Source: Ferruginibacter yonginensis (GTDB lineage: Bacteria; Bacteroidota; Bacteroidia; Chitinophagales; Chitinophagaceae). Taken from it: a stretch of 64,000 bases of DNA. Both the position numbers and the translations under genes were made by a program. The stretch lies in assembly GCF_042651465.1 (NCBI RefSeq), contig NZ_JBHSCZ010000001.1, forward strand, positions 1,178,001 to 1,242,000, written 5' to 3'. Below, piece after piece: positions 10,056 to 19,378 of this stretch. Below the pieces are notes generated by a model. That model had not been told where the DNA came from, searched no databases, and saw nothing but the letters and a program-made list of their open reading frames with translations. Positions within the stretch are counted from its first letter, which is position 1. Every line of letters starts with the position of its first letter.

Positions 10056-11276
10056 TTATAATTCTAATAAAGCATCTACAGGGTCTTTACCAAATAACAG
10101 CAATGATGGGTTTTCTAATAATTGCTTTACAGTCACTAAAAAGCCTACAGATTCTCTTCCATCAATTATTCTATGATCGTAGCTCAATGCAACATACATC
10201 ATAGGTCTAATTACTACCTGTCCGTTAATAGCCATGGGGCGTTCAACAATGTTGTGCATACCCAAAATAGCACTCTGTGGAATATTAATAATAGGTGTGC
10301 TCATCATTGAACCAAAAATACCGCCATTGGTGATGGTGAAGGTTCCACCCGTCATTTCTTCAATTGTTAACTTATTATTTTTAGCTTTTGTAGCTAAATC
10401 AACTACAGCCGCTTCAACACCAGCCATGCTAAGGCTTTCAGCATTGCGTATTACAGGTACTACCAAACCTTTGGGTGCACTCACGGCAATTGAAATATCG
10501 CAATAATCATGGTAGATGATATTTTCACCATCTAAATAAGCATTAACGGCAGGATATTTTTGTAACGCATAGCAACAAGCTTTTGTGAAAAAGCTCATAA
10601 AACCAAGGTTTACGCTGTGTGTTTCTTTAAACTTATCCTTGTATTTTTTTCTTACCTCCATAATAGCAGTCATATCCACTTCATTAAAAGTAGTTAACAT
10701 TGCGGTGGAGTTTTTTGCTTCCACTAAACGGCGACTAATTGTTTTACGGAGGTTACTTAATTTTTCAGGACGATCATTTCTGCTAAACATTTCAGCAGCT
10801 GGGTTACGACCAGGGTTATTTAAAGCATCCAACACATCTTGCTTAAATATTTTACCATTTTCGCCAGAAGCTACAATTTTTTTACTGTCAATTTTTTTAT
10901 CAGCAATAATCGCTGCTGCAACTGGTGTTGCTTTTACATCAACATTTGCAGGCGCTGCTGCAGGCTCAGTAGCAACTTTTGCAACAGGTGCAGCGGCTTC
11001 AGCAGGCTTTGCAGTAGGCGCTGCAGCAGCAGGTTTTGGAGCATCAGTATCAATACTGCAAACAACATCGCCAATAGCCAATGTATCACCTTCTTTAGCA
11101 ATTTGTTTTACGGCACCAGCTTGTTCAGCATTAATTTCAAAAGTAGCTTTTTCACTTTCTAGTTCAGCAATAACTTCATCTCTCTCTGCATATTCACCAT
11201 CTTTCTTCAGCCATTTTACTAGCGTTACTTCGCTTATACTTTCACCAACGGTAGGAACTTTAATTTCGATTGCCAT
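10056..11276 (-). CDS. odhB: 2-oxoglutarate dehydrogenase E2, dihydrolipoyllysine succinyltransferase
   Basis: E2 core of the 2-oxoglutarate dehydrogenase complex of the TCA cycle. An N-terminal lipoyl domain carries the lipoyl lysine in ELESEKATFEI, followed by an Ala/Pro-rich linker, a peripheral-subunit-binding domain (IVASGENGKIFKQDVLDAL) and the acyltransferase domain with the catalytic SYDHRIIDGRE near the C-terminus. I chose the ATG at 11276 (MAIEIKVPTVGES) over the in-frame codon at 11324, because the extra 16 residues are not part of the lipoyl fold. The E1 gene is not adjacent, so the operon usual in many bacteria is split here. Confidence 0.93.
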   Translation of the reverse strand: MAIEIKVPTVGESISEVTLVKWLKKDGEYAERDEVIAELESEKATFEINAEQAGAVKQIAKEGDTLAIGDVVCSIDTDAPKPAAAAPTAKPAEAAAPVAKVATEPAAAPANVDVKATPVAAAIIADKKIDSKKIVASGENGKIFKQDVLDALNNPGRNPAAEMFSRNDRPEKLSNLRKTISRRLVEAKNSTAMLTTFNEVDMTAIMEVRKKYKDKFKETHSVNLGFMSFFTKACCYALQKYPAVNAYLDGENIIYHDYCDISIAVSAPKGLVVPVIRNAESLSMAGVEAAVVDLATKAKNNKLTIEEMTGGTFTITNGGIFGSMMSTPIINIPQSAILGMHNIVERPMAINGQVVIRPMMYVALSYDHRIIDGRESVGFLVTVKQLLENPSLLLFGKDPVDALLEL

Positions 11277-11480
11277 TAAAAATCGTTTTTTATAATTTGT
11301 GCAAATTTCGGATAAAAAATCCATTCGTTTTGCATTGATATTGTATTGTTTTACCTAAAAACGGTAAGTTACTTAATTGGGAATTTTAAATGCCCATAAT
11401 AAAAAAAAATATTAAAATAAATTTCACGTTATTTTTTTATCTATACTTGCATATAACTATTAGTAATAACACACAACAGA

Positions 11481-11861
11481 ATGAGTAAAAAAGTTTTATA
11501 TACGTTAGAATACCCAGTACGTTGCTCTCCAGTAATTTTGTACGAATTTTTAAGTAGCGCATCGGGGTTGCAAGAGTGGTTTGCAGATAAGGTGGACGAT
11601 AGAGATGGCATTTACACTTTCGGTTGGAATGGCACTGATGAAAAAGCAGAGGTAATTGATAAAGAAGAAAATAAATTTATACGCTACCATTGGCTACATG
11701 CCCCTAAAGATGAGTATTTTGAATTTAGAATTGAAAAATCTGAAGTTACCAACCAAACGATATTAGTAATTGCAGACTTTGCAGATAAAAAAGATATTAA
11801 AGACCAAAGTCAACTTTGGGAGTACCAAGTAAAAGACTTGTTTCACAGAATTGGTAGCTAA
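11481..11861 (+). CDS. START-like domain protein (AHSA1 superfamily)
   Basis: Small cytoplasmic protein of 126 residues with a START/SRPBCC-type lipid- or ligand-binding fold: CSPVILYEFLSSASGLQEWF, then FGWNGTDEKAEVIDKEEN, then FEFRIEKSEVTNQTILVI. Proteins of this size are widespread in Bacteroidetes and have no known ligand. A promoter-like TATACTTG (11442-11449) lies about 30 bp upstream. The 3' end overlaps the convergent next gene by 4 bp. Confidence 0.8.
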   Translation: MSKKVLYTLEYPVRCSPVILYEFLSSASGLQEWFADKVDDRDGIYTFGWNGTDEKAEVIDKEENKFIRYHWLHAPKDEYFEFRIEKSEVTNQTILVIADFADKKDIKDQSQLWEYQVKDLFHRIGS

Positions 11862-12460
11862 GGTTTTAAAAGTTCTGCCATTTGTTGGTAAGCCTCCTCC
11901 AAAAGTTGTGAAATATTTTTATTGGTGCTTATAGGAAATTGAACCGCTATTTTTAAAAATTTTTGATGTTGTAATGCCACCTTTTGTGTGGCATTTATTG
12001 TTGATGCAATTATATAATTTGTTGGCTCAAAATGATGCTCCCACTCTTTTTCATTTATACAAACCCATACGTTATTTTGCCCCAACAATTTATTTTTAAT
12101 AAGATTTTGTTCAAAAGCTATTTTATAATCTCCTTTTAAATGGAGGGTAATGCTAAAAGCATGCCCCCACCAGAACATGGTACGTACAGCAGCTACATTG
12201 TTTTTTGAAAAATGTGCCGGGTAATCGAGCATTACATAAGGGAAACCCTCATAATTTTCACCTTTAAATATTTTGGGTGTAGCCGATAATAACGGCTCAA
12301 AATCAGCAAAAACAGGTGCAAAAAGCAATTGTATAGTAGGTATTTGTTCTGCAAACAAATGCTCCACAGTTTGTATAACTTTTCTTTTCGTTAAAATCAC
12401 ATTCTTATCAGCCGCCAAAGCTAGTTCGCCACTAGAAAGCATTACTTTTGTGTTGTGCAT
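11858..12460 (-). CDS. Conserved hypothetical protein
   Basis: 200-residue protein that I do not recognise. It has no signal peptide and no transmembrane segment, and looks soluble with mixed alpha/beta content. Conspicuous stretches are FPYVMLDYPAHFSKNN and TMFWWGHAFSITLHLKG in the middle and a WEHHFEP motif. It lies divergently from the LptF/G gene (44 bp between starts) and overlaps the START gene by 4 bp. Coding bias and lack of internal stops support a real gene; function unknown. Confidence 0.7.
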   Translation of the reverse strand: MHNTKVMLSSGELALAADKNVILTKRKVIQTVEHLFAEQIPTIQLLFAPVFADFEPLLSATPKIFKGENYEGFPYVMLDYPAHFSKNNVAAVRTMFWWGHAFSITLHLKGDYKIAFEQNLIKNKLLGQNNVWVCINEKEWEHHFEPTNYIIASTINATQKVALQHQKFLKIAVQFPISTNKNISQLLEEAYQQMAELLKP

Positions 12461-12504
12461 GTTGAAGGTATATTTATTAAAATTAACGCATCATAGTTTT
12501 GCTG

Positions 12505-13944
12505 ATGATAAAAAAATTAGATAAGCTTATTCTCAAATCTTTTTTCGGGCCATTCATTGTTACTTTTTTTATTGCATTTTTTGTGTTGATGATGCAAACC
12601 TTGTGGAAGTATATTGATGATTTGGTGGGCAAAGGCTTACCCTTACTCACAATATTAAAATTTGTATGGTATGCAAGTGCTACGCTTTCATCATTAGCTA
12701 TGCCAATTGCGATTCTTATTTCATCTATCATGACGTTTGGTAACCTCGGCGAAAGTTTTGAATTGGTGGCCATAAAATCATCCGGTATTTCATTGTTACG
12801 CTTTATGCGTCCACTCATTTGGGTTACTGTAGGGCTGTGCATTATTACGTTTTTATTTGCCAACTATGTAATACCCTACTCACAATTAAAATTTGTTACT
12901 CTGTATAAAGATATATTGGTAAAAAAACCTGCACTTAATATGAAGCAAGGAGTATTTTATACCGATATTGAACGTTATGCCATAAAAGTGGGCAAAAAAA
13001 ATGAAGATGGAAAAGATATAGAAGATGTGCTTATTTACGAACAAAATAATGCCTTACAAGAAAACACCATCGTTGCAAAAGCAGGTAAAATGGATGTTTC
13101 GGCAGATAACAATTACCTACAATTTTATTTACAAGATGGTAATCGTTACCAAGAAAAAGGTGAGTTTAGAGATACCGCAACAGAGTATGTACGTTTAAAA
13201 TTTAAAACCTTTAAAAAATTATTCGACCTCAGTTCTTTTAACCAAAAAGCAAGTGATGATAAAGAACTAAAAAATAATTTTAAAATGTTGAGTGCTGTAC
13301 AGCTCGATAAAAATATTGATTCATTACAAAAATTTAAAGACAGTGTTGAAGTATCGCTCTTTAAAAATGTACAACTTACCACTCCTTACTTAAATGACAC
13401 TTCAAAAAAATGGGCACAAGTTGGTAGCATAAACACCTCAGTTAATGATAAAATTTTCCCAGATAGTGTTGTTGATATTTTACATGAAAGAGCATTTTCA
13501 AAAGCAGCCGAATTAAAAAATACCATTTACTTTACCAATATTGAAAACGCTAAAAAAAGAGTTGAAATTATGAACCACAAATTAGAGTGGCAACGTAAAT
13601 TTTCTTTCTCTTTAGCATGTATGGTACTCTTTTTTATTGGGGCTCCATTGGGTTCCATAATACGCAAAGGTGGGCTAGGTATGCCTTTGGTAGTAGCCAT
13701 TGTTTTCTTTTTGCTATTTCATTTACTTAACATGTTTGGCGAAAAATTTGTAAAAAGCGAATTATTACCACCTTTTTGGGGTATGTGGTTGGCTGTTATT
13801 GTGCTTACGCCGGTAGGTATATTTTTTACATATAAAGCCATGCACGACTCTCAATTATTCAATAAAGAGCTGTACACAAAAGCTGGTAAAAAAATTGCTG
13901 GTTTATTCAAAAAAAGTAAAGCTATTTCACCATCAAAAATATAA
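12505..13944 (+). CDS. LptF/LptG-family (YjgP/YjgQ) permease
   Basis: Inner-membrane subunit of the lipopolysaccharide export machine (LptB2FG), which extracts LPS from the inner membrane. About 479 residues: three N-terminal helices (FGPFIVTFFIAFFVLMMQTL, a segment around LSSLAMPIAILISSIMTFG, and WVTVGLCIITFLFANYVIPY), a large periplasmic beta-jellyroll from about residue 130 to 370, and three C-terminal helices. The ATG at 12505 fits better than the in-frame TTG six bases earlier. Bacteroidetes often encode these permeases singly. F versus G cannot be decided from this gene alone. Confidence 0.88.
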   Translation: MIKKLDKLILKSFFGPFIVTFFIAFFVLMMQTLWKYIDDLVGKGLPLLTILKFVWYASATLSSLAMPIAILISSIMTFGNLGESFELVAIKSSGISLLRFMRPLIWVTVGLCIITFLFANYVIPYSQLKFVTLYKDILVKKPALNMKQGVFYTDIERYAIKVGKKNEDGKDIEDVLIYEQNNALQENTIVAKAGKMDVSADNNYLQFYLQDGNRYQEKGEFRDTATEYVRLKFKTFKKLFDLSSFNQKASDDKELKNNFKMLSAVQLDKNIDSLQKFKDSVEVSLFKNVQLTTPYLNDTSKKWAQVGSINTSVNDKIFPDSVVDILHERAFSKAAELKNTIYFTNIENAKKRVEIMNHKLEWQRKFSFSLACMVLFFIGAPLGSIIRKGGLGMPLVVAIVFFLLFHLLNMFGEKFVKSELLPPFWGMWLAVIVLTPVGIFFTYKAMHDSQLFNKELYTKAGKKIAGLFKKSKAISPSKI

Positions 13945-13947
13945 CGT

Positions 13948-14703
13948 ATGCAACCAAAAAACAGCAGGCGCTCTTTCATAAAAAACGCAGCAAAAGGTGC
14001 CGCATTAGTAGCTATTAGCTCCGGCACTGCCAGTAGTTTACTAGCAGCATGTAGCCCCCAAAATAAACTAACCAGCAAAACTATGGTAACTACTGGTTTT
14101 GATCAATCACCATTACCGTATGCCTACAACGCATTAGAAAATGTAATTGATGCCGCTACAATGGAAATACATTACAGCAAACATGCAGCAGCATATAGCA
14201 AAGCTTTAAAAGAAGCTGCACAAGCTGAAGGAGTTGATGCTACACAACCACTTGAAACTGTACTAAACAACATCAATAAATATTCAGTAAAAATGCGTAA
14301 CAATGCAGGTGGCCATTACAACCACGAAATGTTTTGGAAAAGCATGCAACCTAAAACCAATAATAACCAACCAACTGGCAAATTATTGACTGCCATTGAA
14401 AAAACATTTGGTTCATTTGCGGCTTTTAAAACACAATTTGGTGATGCTGGTAAAACAAGGTTTGGCAGCGGCTGGGCTTGGTTATATGTTGATGCTAACA
14501 AGGTATTAAAAATTGGCAGCACACCAAATCAAGATAATCCACTGATGAGCGTAAGCGATATCAAAGGGTTTCCATTACTTGGGTTAGATGTTTGGGAACA
14601 TGCCTACTACCTTAAATACCAAAACAAAAGAGCTGATTATATTGAAAATTGGTGGAACGTTGTGAATTGGAACTATGTAGCCAGTCGTTTCGAAACGGTG
14701 TAG
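13948..14703 (+). CDS. Fe/Mn superoxide dismutase with Tat and lipoprotein signal
   Basis: Superoxide dismutase of 251 residues. Metal ligands are visible: His in MEIHYSKHAAAY, His in AGGHYNHEMFW, and Asp and His in LDVWEHAYYLKY. Unlike common cytoplasmic SODs it begins with a twin-arginine motif (Arg7-Arg8 in SRRSFIKN), a hydrophobic stretch and a lipobox ending at Cys35 (SLLAAC). An exported, lipid-anchored enzyme is therefore inferred. The start is 3 bp after the permease stop codon, suggesting co-transcription. Fe versus Mn preference is not determined. Confidence 0.88.
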   Translation: MQPKNSRRSFIKNAAKGAALVAISSGTASSLLAACSPQNKLTSKTMVTTGFDQSPLPYAYNALENVIDAATMEIHYSKHAAAYSKALKEAAQAEGVDATQPLETVLNNINKYSVKMRNNAGGHYNHEMFWKSMQPKTNNNQPTGKLLTAIEKTFGSFAAFKTQFGDAGKTRFGSGWAWLYVDANKVLKIGSTPNQDNPLMSVSDIKGFPLLGLDVWEHAYYLKYQNKRADYIENWWNVVNWNYVASRFETV

Positions 14704-14780
14704 CCTTAAATAGACTCAGCCTTTGCAAAGCAACCATCTATAAACAAGAAAGAAGCTGAACAAAGGCTGATGAACTGCGT

Positions 14781-14822
14781 TGCAGTTATGGTGCAAATAT
14801 AACTGCACATCGCTTTTTTTAT
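14781..14822 (+). terminator. Rho-independent terminator after the SOD gene
   Basis: A 9-bp perfect stem (TGCAGTTAT / ATAACTGCA) with a 9-nt loop, then a run of seven T. A second, wider inverted repeat, CAGCCTTTG ... CAAAGGCTG, lies just upstream at about 14717-14769. Confidence 0.65.
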
Positions 14823-14931
14823 TGTGTAAAAAGTATAAAATTTTCATAAAAAGTATTTCCATCTACACAAACAATATGCTCAAATAAAAGCTACTTTCGT
14901 AGCCGAATTATAACAACAAAACCTTTTACTA

Positions 14932-16299
14932 ATGAATGCTTGGAAAGAATATCAAGAAAGTAACAAAGAACGCTTTTTAAATGAAATGCTCGATCTGCTT
15001 CGTATACCAAGTGTAAGCGCCAAAAGCGAACACAAAAATGATATGATCACTTGTGCAGAAGCTGTAAAAGCAAGACTGTTAGAAGCTGGTGCAGACAAGG
15101 TAGATATTTACCCAACTGATGGTCACCCTATTGTATACGGTGAAAAAATTATCGACCCCACTAAACCAACCGTTTTAGTGTATGGTCATTATGATGTACA
15201 ACCTGCTGAACCTTTAGATTTATGGAACAGCCCACCTTTTGAACCTACCATTGTTGATGGTAAAGTTTTTGCAAGAGGTAGTTGCGATGATAAAGGCCAA
15301 ATGTACATGCACATAAAAGTGCTTGAAACATTGGTAAAAACCAATACCCTCGAAAACAATATTAAGTTTTGCATTGAGGGTGAAGAAGAAATTGGCTCTC
15401 CTAACTTAGGTAAATTTGTATCGACACATAAAGAACTTTTAAAAGCTGATTGTGTTTTAATTAGTGATAGTGCTATGATCAGTTTAGATACACCAAGTAT
15501 CGATATTGGCGTACGTGGTTTAAGCTATATTGAGGTTGAAGTTACTGGCCCTAATAGGGATTTACATAGTGGTGTGTATGGTGGTGCTGTAGCAAACCCA
15601 ATAACCATTTTAGCAAAAATGATAGCATCATTACACGATGAAAATAATCATATTACCATCCCCGGTTTTTATGATGATGTGGTAGTTGCTACTGCTGAAG
15701 AAAGAGCATTAATGGCAAAAGCACCATTTGATGAAAATGAGTTTAAAACTGATTTGGGTATCAAAGAAATTTGGGGCGAAAAAGGTTATACTACCAACGA
15801 AAGAACAGGTATTAGACCAACCCTCGAATTAAACGGTATTTGGGGCGGCTACACAGGCGAAGGTGCTAAAACAGTATTGCCATCTAAAGCCTTTGCAAAA
15901 ATTTCTGCAAGGTTGGTACCTAACCAAAGCTCAGATAAAATCACTGATATATTAATAAACCACTTGCAAAAAATTGCACCTGCTAACGTAACCGTAAAAG
16001 CTTCGTTACACCATGGTGGTGAGCCATATATGACACCTATTGATAGCAAAGCCTACCAAGCGGCATCAAAAGCAATGGAAACAACCTTTGGGGTTGCACC
16101 AATACCTGTACGTGGTGGCGGTAGTATTCCTATTTGTGCGTTGTTTGAGCAAGAGTTGGGTATCAAAATCGTATTCATGGGCTTCGGGTTAGATAGTGAT
16201 AATTTACACAGTCCTAACGAAAAGTTTAACATCGCTAATTTTTATAAGGGCATTGAAACCATCCCTTACTTCCATAAATATTTTACTGAGTTAAGTTAA
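14932..16299 (+). CDS. M20-family dipeptidase
   Basis: Zinc-dependent dipeptidase/aminoacylase-like hydrolase, 455 residues, no signal peptide. Metal-site motifs are VYGHYDVQPAEP (His and downstream Asp), RGSCDDKGQMYMH (bridging Asp) and EGEEEIGSPN (catalytic and ligand Glu). The lid/dimerisation domain is inserted around residues 210-330 and contains the conserved DLHSGVYGG. The C-terminal DNLHSPNEKF supplies the last His ligand. The likely role is peptide turnover. It is monocistronic, with a clear terminator after it. Confidence 0.88.
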   Translation: MNAWKEYQESNKERFLNEMLDLLRIPSVSAKSEHKNDMITCAEAVKARLLEAGADKVDIYPTDGHPIVYGEKIIDPTKPTVLVYGHYDVQPAEPLDLWNSPPFEPTIVDGKVFARGSCDDKGQMYMHIKVLETLVKTNTLENNIKFCIEGEEEIGSPNLGKFVSTHKELLKADCVLISDSAMISLDTPSIDIGVRGLSYIEVEVTGPNRDLHSGVYGGAVANPITILAKMIASLHDENNHITIPGFYDDVVVATAEERALMAKAPFDENEFKTDLGIKEIWGEKGYTTNERTGIRPTLELNGIWGGYTGEGAKTVLPSKAFAKISARLVPNQSSDKITDILINHLQKIAPANVTVKASLHHGGEPYMTPIDSKAYQAASKAMETTFGVAPIPVRGGGSIPICALFEQELGIKIVFMGFGLDSDNLHSPNEKFNIANFYKGIETIPYFHKYFTELS

Positions 16300-16318
16300 T
16301 ATTTAAACAAGCAAATTT

Positions 16319-16353
16319 AAAAGCAACATTACCAAAAGTAGTGTTGCTTTTTT
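16319..16353 (+). terminator. Rho-independent terminator after the M20 dipeptidase
   Basis: The stem AAAGCAACA-T / A-TGTTGCTTT encloses a short A-rich loop and is followed by an uninterrupted run of T. Confidence 0.75.
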
Positions 16354-16394
16354 TTGTGGGGCAATGTACCTTGTAGCTTGTATCAGCTTTGGTT

Positions 16395-16460
16395 GTGGCT
16401 ATTCGCTGCTAATCCTCGTATACCTTATAGGCATACTGTGGGTTATTCGCTGCTATCCAC
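16395..16460. repeat. Intergenic hairpin repeat, type 1, copy 1
   Basis: Outer inverted tetramers GTGG/CCAC enclose two direct copies of a TATTCGCTGCTA-like word, which flank a central imperfect hairpin (GTATACC / GGCATAC). Related copies occur at 37632-37687 and 48396-48467. This repeat and the terminator before it account for most of the 300-bp gap 16300-16599; nothing else is evident in it. Confidence 0.65.
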
Positions 16461-16599
16461 CTGCCTTTCAGCAAAGGTTCATTTTTCAACAGATGAATTT
16501 TACAATGCACCATTTTTTTAAATTAATTTTCTTTTTTAAATAAGCAACAACGTTTTATCTACCTACATTTAAAAAAAGTTTATAAAAATTTTTAAAGCC

Positions 16600-17616
16600 A
16601 TGGCACTTATCAACTTTACCAACAAAGGGCTCTATTGTAGCCAGGGCGATTTTTATATTGATCCTTGGGTGCCAGTAAACAAAGCCATTATTACCCATGC
16701 CCATAGTGATCATGCAAATGGTGGTTCTCAATCTTATTTATGCCATCAATTCACCACACCTATTTTACAATTACGTTTGGGTGACCACCACTATCAAAGT
16801 GTGCAGTGGGGCGAAGTCATAACAATCAATGGTGTAAAAGTTTCATTACACCCTGCTGGCCACATTATAGGTTCATCGCAGGTACGCTTGGAATATAATG
16901 GTGAAGTTTGGGTTTTTAGCGGCGATTATAAGTTAGAAGATGATGGTATTAGCACCGCATTTGAACCAATAAAATGCCATACATTTATTACAGAATGTAC
17001 TTTTGGTTTGCCCATATACAAATGGCAACCACAAGCCAAAGTGTATAACGATATCATCACATGGGTTACCAACAACCATCAGCAACAAAAAACCAGTATC
17101 ATACTTGCTTATAGTCTTGGCAAGGCACAACGTATTTTACAACCACTAGCCAGTACCAACATCCCTATTTACGGCCATGGCGCTATTACCAATGTACACC
17201 AAATGCTCAACAACAATGGGTGGCATTTCCCTACCATACATAAAATCGATGGTCAAACATCAAAAAACGATTTTATGGGTAATATCATCATTGCGCCACA
17301 AAGTGCTGATGGTACTAGTTGGATGAAACGTTTTCAACCCTACAATGTAGGCGTATGTAGCGGTTGGATGCAGGTACGAGGCAATGAAAGGCGTAACAAT
17401 GTAGATGCAGGCTTTGTACTAAGTGATCATGCAGATTGGGATGGTTTACTTACCGCTGTAAAAGCAACAGGAGCTCAACAAGTATTCACTACACATGGTT
17501 TTAAAGCTGCCTTTAGCCGTTACCTTAATGAAAATGGTATAGCCGCTCAAGAGGTTGTTACACAATATGGTGATGAAACAACCAATGAAGATAACTTATC
17601 ATCTATCACCAACTAA
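16600..17616 (+). CDS. Ligase-associated DNA exonuclease (metallo-beta-lactamase fold)
   Basis: 338-residue metallo-beta-lactamase/beta-CASP-type nuclease. The metal motif HAHSDHA is at residues 33-39, with further ligands in HPAGHIIGSSQV and SGDYKLEDD, and a late His in VLSDHADW. This family normally sits beside an ATP-dependent DNA ligase, as here (the ligase starts 12 bp downstream), and is assigned by context to a DNA end-processing or repair pathway. The usual helicase and phosphoesterase partners are not next to it. Confidence 0.9.
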   Translation: MALINFTNKGLYCSQGDFYIDPWVPVNKAIITHAHSDHANGGSQSYLCHQFTTPILQLRLGDHHYQSVQWGEVITINGVKVSLHPAGHIIGSSQVRLEYNGEVWVFSGDYKLEDDGISTAFEPIKCHTFITECTFGLPIYKWQPQAKVYNDIITWVTNNHQQQKTSIILAYSLGKAQRILQPLASTNIPIYGHGAITNVHQMLNNNGWHFPTIHKIDGQTSKNDFMGNIIIAPQSADGTSWMKRFQPYNVGVCSGWMQVRGNERRNNVDAGFVLSDHADWDGLLTAVKATGAQQVFTTHGFKAAFSRYLNENGIAAQEVVTQYGDETTNEDNLSSITN

Positions 17617-17627
17617 TACATTATTTT

Positions 17628-19250
17628 ATGAAATCATTCGCAGAACTAGTGTATGTATTAGGTACCAACACCAAAACCAATGATAAACTCAAAGCGTTAC
17701 AACATTATTTTATAACAGCCCCTGATGATGATAAAGTTTGGGTAATTGCCATATTTAGTGGTCGCAGGCCAAAACGTATTGTTAACAGCACCTTATTACA
17801 ACAATGGTGTATGGAGCTAACGCATACACCTTCTTGGTTGTTTAGCGAATGTTACCATACAGTGGGTGATTTAGCAGAAACCATTACGTTGTTATTAGCC
17901 GATAAAGCGTCAACACAAATAACAAAAAGTGAATCACTATCATGGTTTTTACAACAATTTATAGCTTTACAAAAAGCAGAAGAAACTGAAAAAAAATTAT
18001 TTATACTGCACTGGTGGCAGCATTTAAATAGCACTGAGATCTATGTTTTTAATAAATTGATCACCGGTGGATTTAGAATTGGTGTTAGTCAAAAAATGAT
18101 GGTAAATGCACTGGCCAATACAGTTAGCATAGCACCCTCCACCATAGCACATAAATTATTAGGTAATTGGAACCCAGCTGTAATAAGTTTTAACGATCTA
18201 CTGCATGATAAAACAAGTAATGGTGATATTTCAAAGCCATACCCATTTTATTTATCATATGCTGTTGAAAATGACGTTACCGCATTGGGGAATATCAACG
18301 AATGGCAAGCAGAATATAAATGGGATGGTATAAGGGGGCAAATTATAAAACGACAAAACGAATTATTTGTATGGAGCCGTGGCGAAGAGTTGGTTACTGA
18401 TAAGTTTCCTGAATACAATGCGTTTATTGATAAACTCCCCAATAATGTGGTGCTTGATGGTGAAATTATTTGCATTGATACTTCTGTAACAAATACTATT
18501 AAACCTTTACCGTTTGCCGTTTTACAAACAAGAATCGGCAGAAAAAATATTACTAAAAAACAATTAACTGAAGCGCCAGTTGCATTTATTGCATATGATG
18601 TGTTGGAATATGATGGTGTTGATGTTAGAGAAAAAACTTTGGAAGAAAGGCATCAACTATTACAACTAATTATTACAACCGTTCAACATCAAAGCCTTTT
18701 GTTATCACCTACAATAGTAACGCCTACTTGGACCCATTTAAAACAAATCAGAGAAAAAGCTAGAGAAATAGGTAGTGAAGGCATTATGCTCAAAAGAAAA
18801 AATTCGCCCTATTTAGTAGGAAGAAAAAAAGGTGATTGGTGGAAATGGAAAATAGATGCCATGACGATTGATGCCGTTTTAATATATGCTCAAAAAGGAC
18901 ATGGCAGGCGTAGCAATTTATATACTGATTATACTTTTGCTGTAAAAGATGGTGATGTATTAGTACCATTTACCAAAGCATATAGTGGTTTAACAGATAA
19001 AGAGTTTGCAGAAGTTGACCAATTTGTAAAAAAACATGCCATTGAAAAATTTGGCCCTGTACGTACTGTACAACCCAAATTAGTTTTTGAAATTGCCTTT
19101 GAGGGCATTGCTGAAAGTAAGCGACATAAAAGTGGTGTGGCACTCCGTTTTCCTAGAATGAGCCGTTGGCGAAAAGATAAAAAAGTTGCTGAAATCAATA
19201 CTTTAGATGATTTAAAACAAATATTAAAAAACTACAATGGCGGCATTTAA
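17628..19250 (+). CDS. ATP-dependent DNA ligase
   Basis: 540-residue ligase of the bacterial repair class. The adenylation lysine is Lys231 in EYKWDGIRGQ (motif I). Motif III is VLDGEIICID, motif IV is IEGIMLK-like (GSEGIMLKRKNSPY) and motif V is WWKWKIDAMTIDAVL. An N-terminal DNA-binding domain occupies about residues 1-200 and an OB domain follows residue 430. It is transcribed with the exonuclease upstream. It probably seals nicks in a repair pathway; NAD-dependent LigA should be the replicative enzyme. The gene ends 25 bp before the tRNA/GIY-YIG island. Confidence 0.92.
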   Translation: MKSFAELVYVLGTNTKTNDKLKALQHYFITAPDDDKVWVIAIFSGRRPKRIVNSTLLQQWCMELTHTPSWLFSECYHTVGDLAETITLLLADKASTQITKSESLSWFLQQFIALQKAEETEKKLFILHWWQHLNSTEIYVFNKLITGGFRIGVSQKMMVNALANTVSIAPSTIAHKLLGNWNPAVISFNDLLHDKTSNGDISKPYPFYLSYAVENDVTALGNINEWQAEYKWDGIRGQIIKRQNELFVWSRGEELVTDKFPEYNAFIDKLPNNVVLDGEIICIDTSVTNTIKPLPFAVLQTRIGRKNITKKQLTEAPVAFIAYDVLEYDGVDVREKTLEERHQLLQLIITTVQHQSLLLSPTIVTPTWTHLKQIREKAREIGSEGIMLKRKNSPYLVGRKKGDWWKWKIDAMTIDAVLIYAQKGHGRRSNLYTDYTFAVKDGDVLVPFTKAYSGLTDKEFAEVDQFVKKHAIEKFGPVRTVQPKLVFEIAFEGIAESKRHKSGVALRFPRMSRWRKDKKVAEINTLDDLKQILKNYNGGI

Positions 19251-19275
19251 ATTCAACTAAATTTTACTTTTTATA

Positions 19276-19303
19276 AAAGCTCAAACTAAAAAGTTTGAGC
19301 TTT
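19276..19303 (-). terminator. Terminator-like hairpin of module 1
   Basis: A 12-bp perfect stem (AAAGCTCAAACT / AGTTTGAGCTTT) with an A4 loop. The same hairpin recurs at 19651-19678, 20020-20047 and 20300-20327, always directly downstream, on the minus strand, of a tRNA or tRNA fragment. It also lies between the convergent ligase gene and the island. Confidence 0.7.
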
Positions 19304-19304
19304 G

Positions 19305-19375
19305 TATCGGGAGTCCGCCTTTGGAGGAAACTGTCGTCCGCCGCGGCGGATATGAATCCAATGCTCTAATCAACT
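19305..19375 (-). repeat. tRNA-Met-derived 3' fragment A (most diverged)
   Basis: On the minus strand, starting 3 bp after the giy1 stop codon, sequence similar to tRNA-Met from the D-loop through the anticodon loop is visible. It is followed by the GC-rich palindrome (19337-19350) and a damaged T-arm and acceptor region, about 6 bp longer than in the sister copies. It cannot form a tRNA. Confidence 0.75.
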
Positions 19376-19378
19376 TTA

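Noticed and set aside
10585..11295. A 236-codon plus-strand frame
   Set aside because: Antisense shadow of odhB; its Ala/Ser/Phe-rich sequence mirrors the Ala/Pro linker of the real gene.
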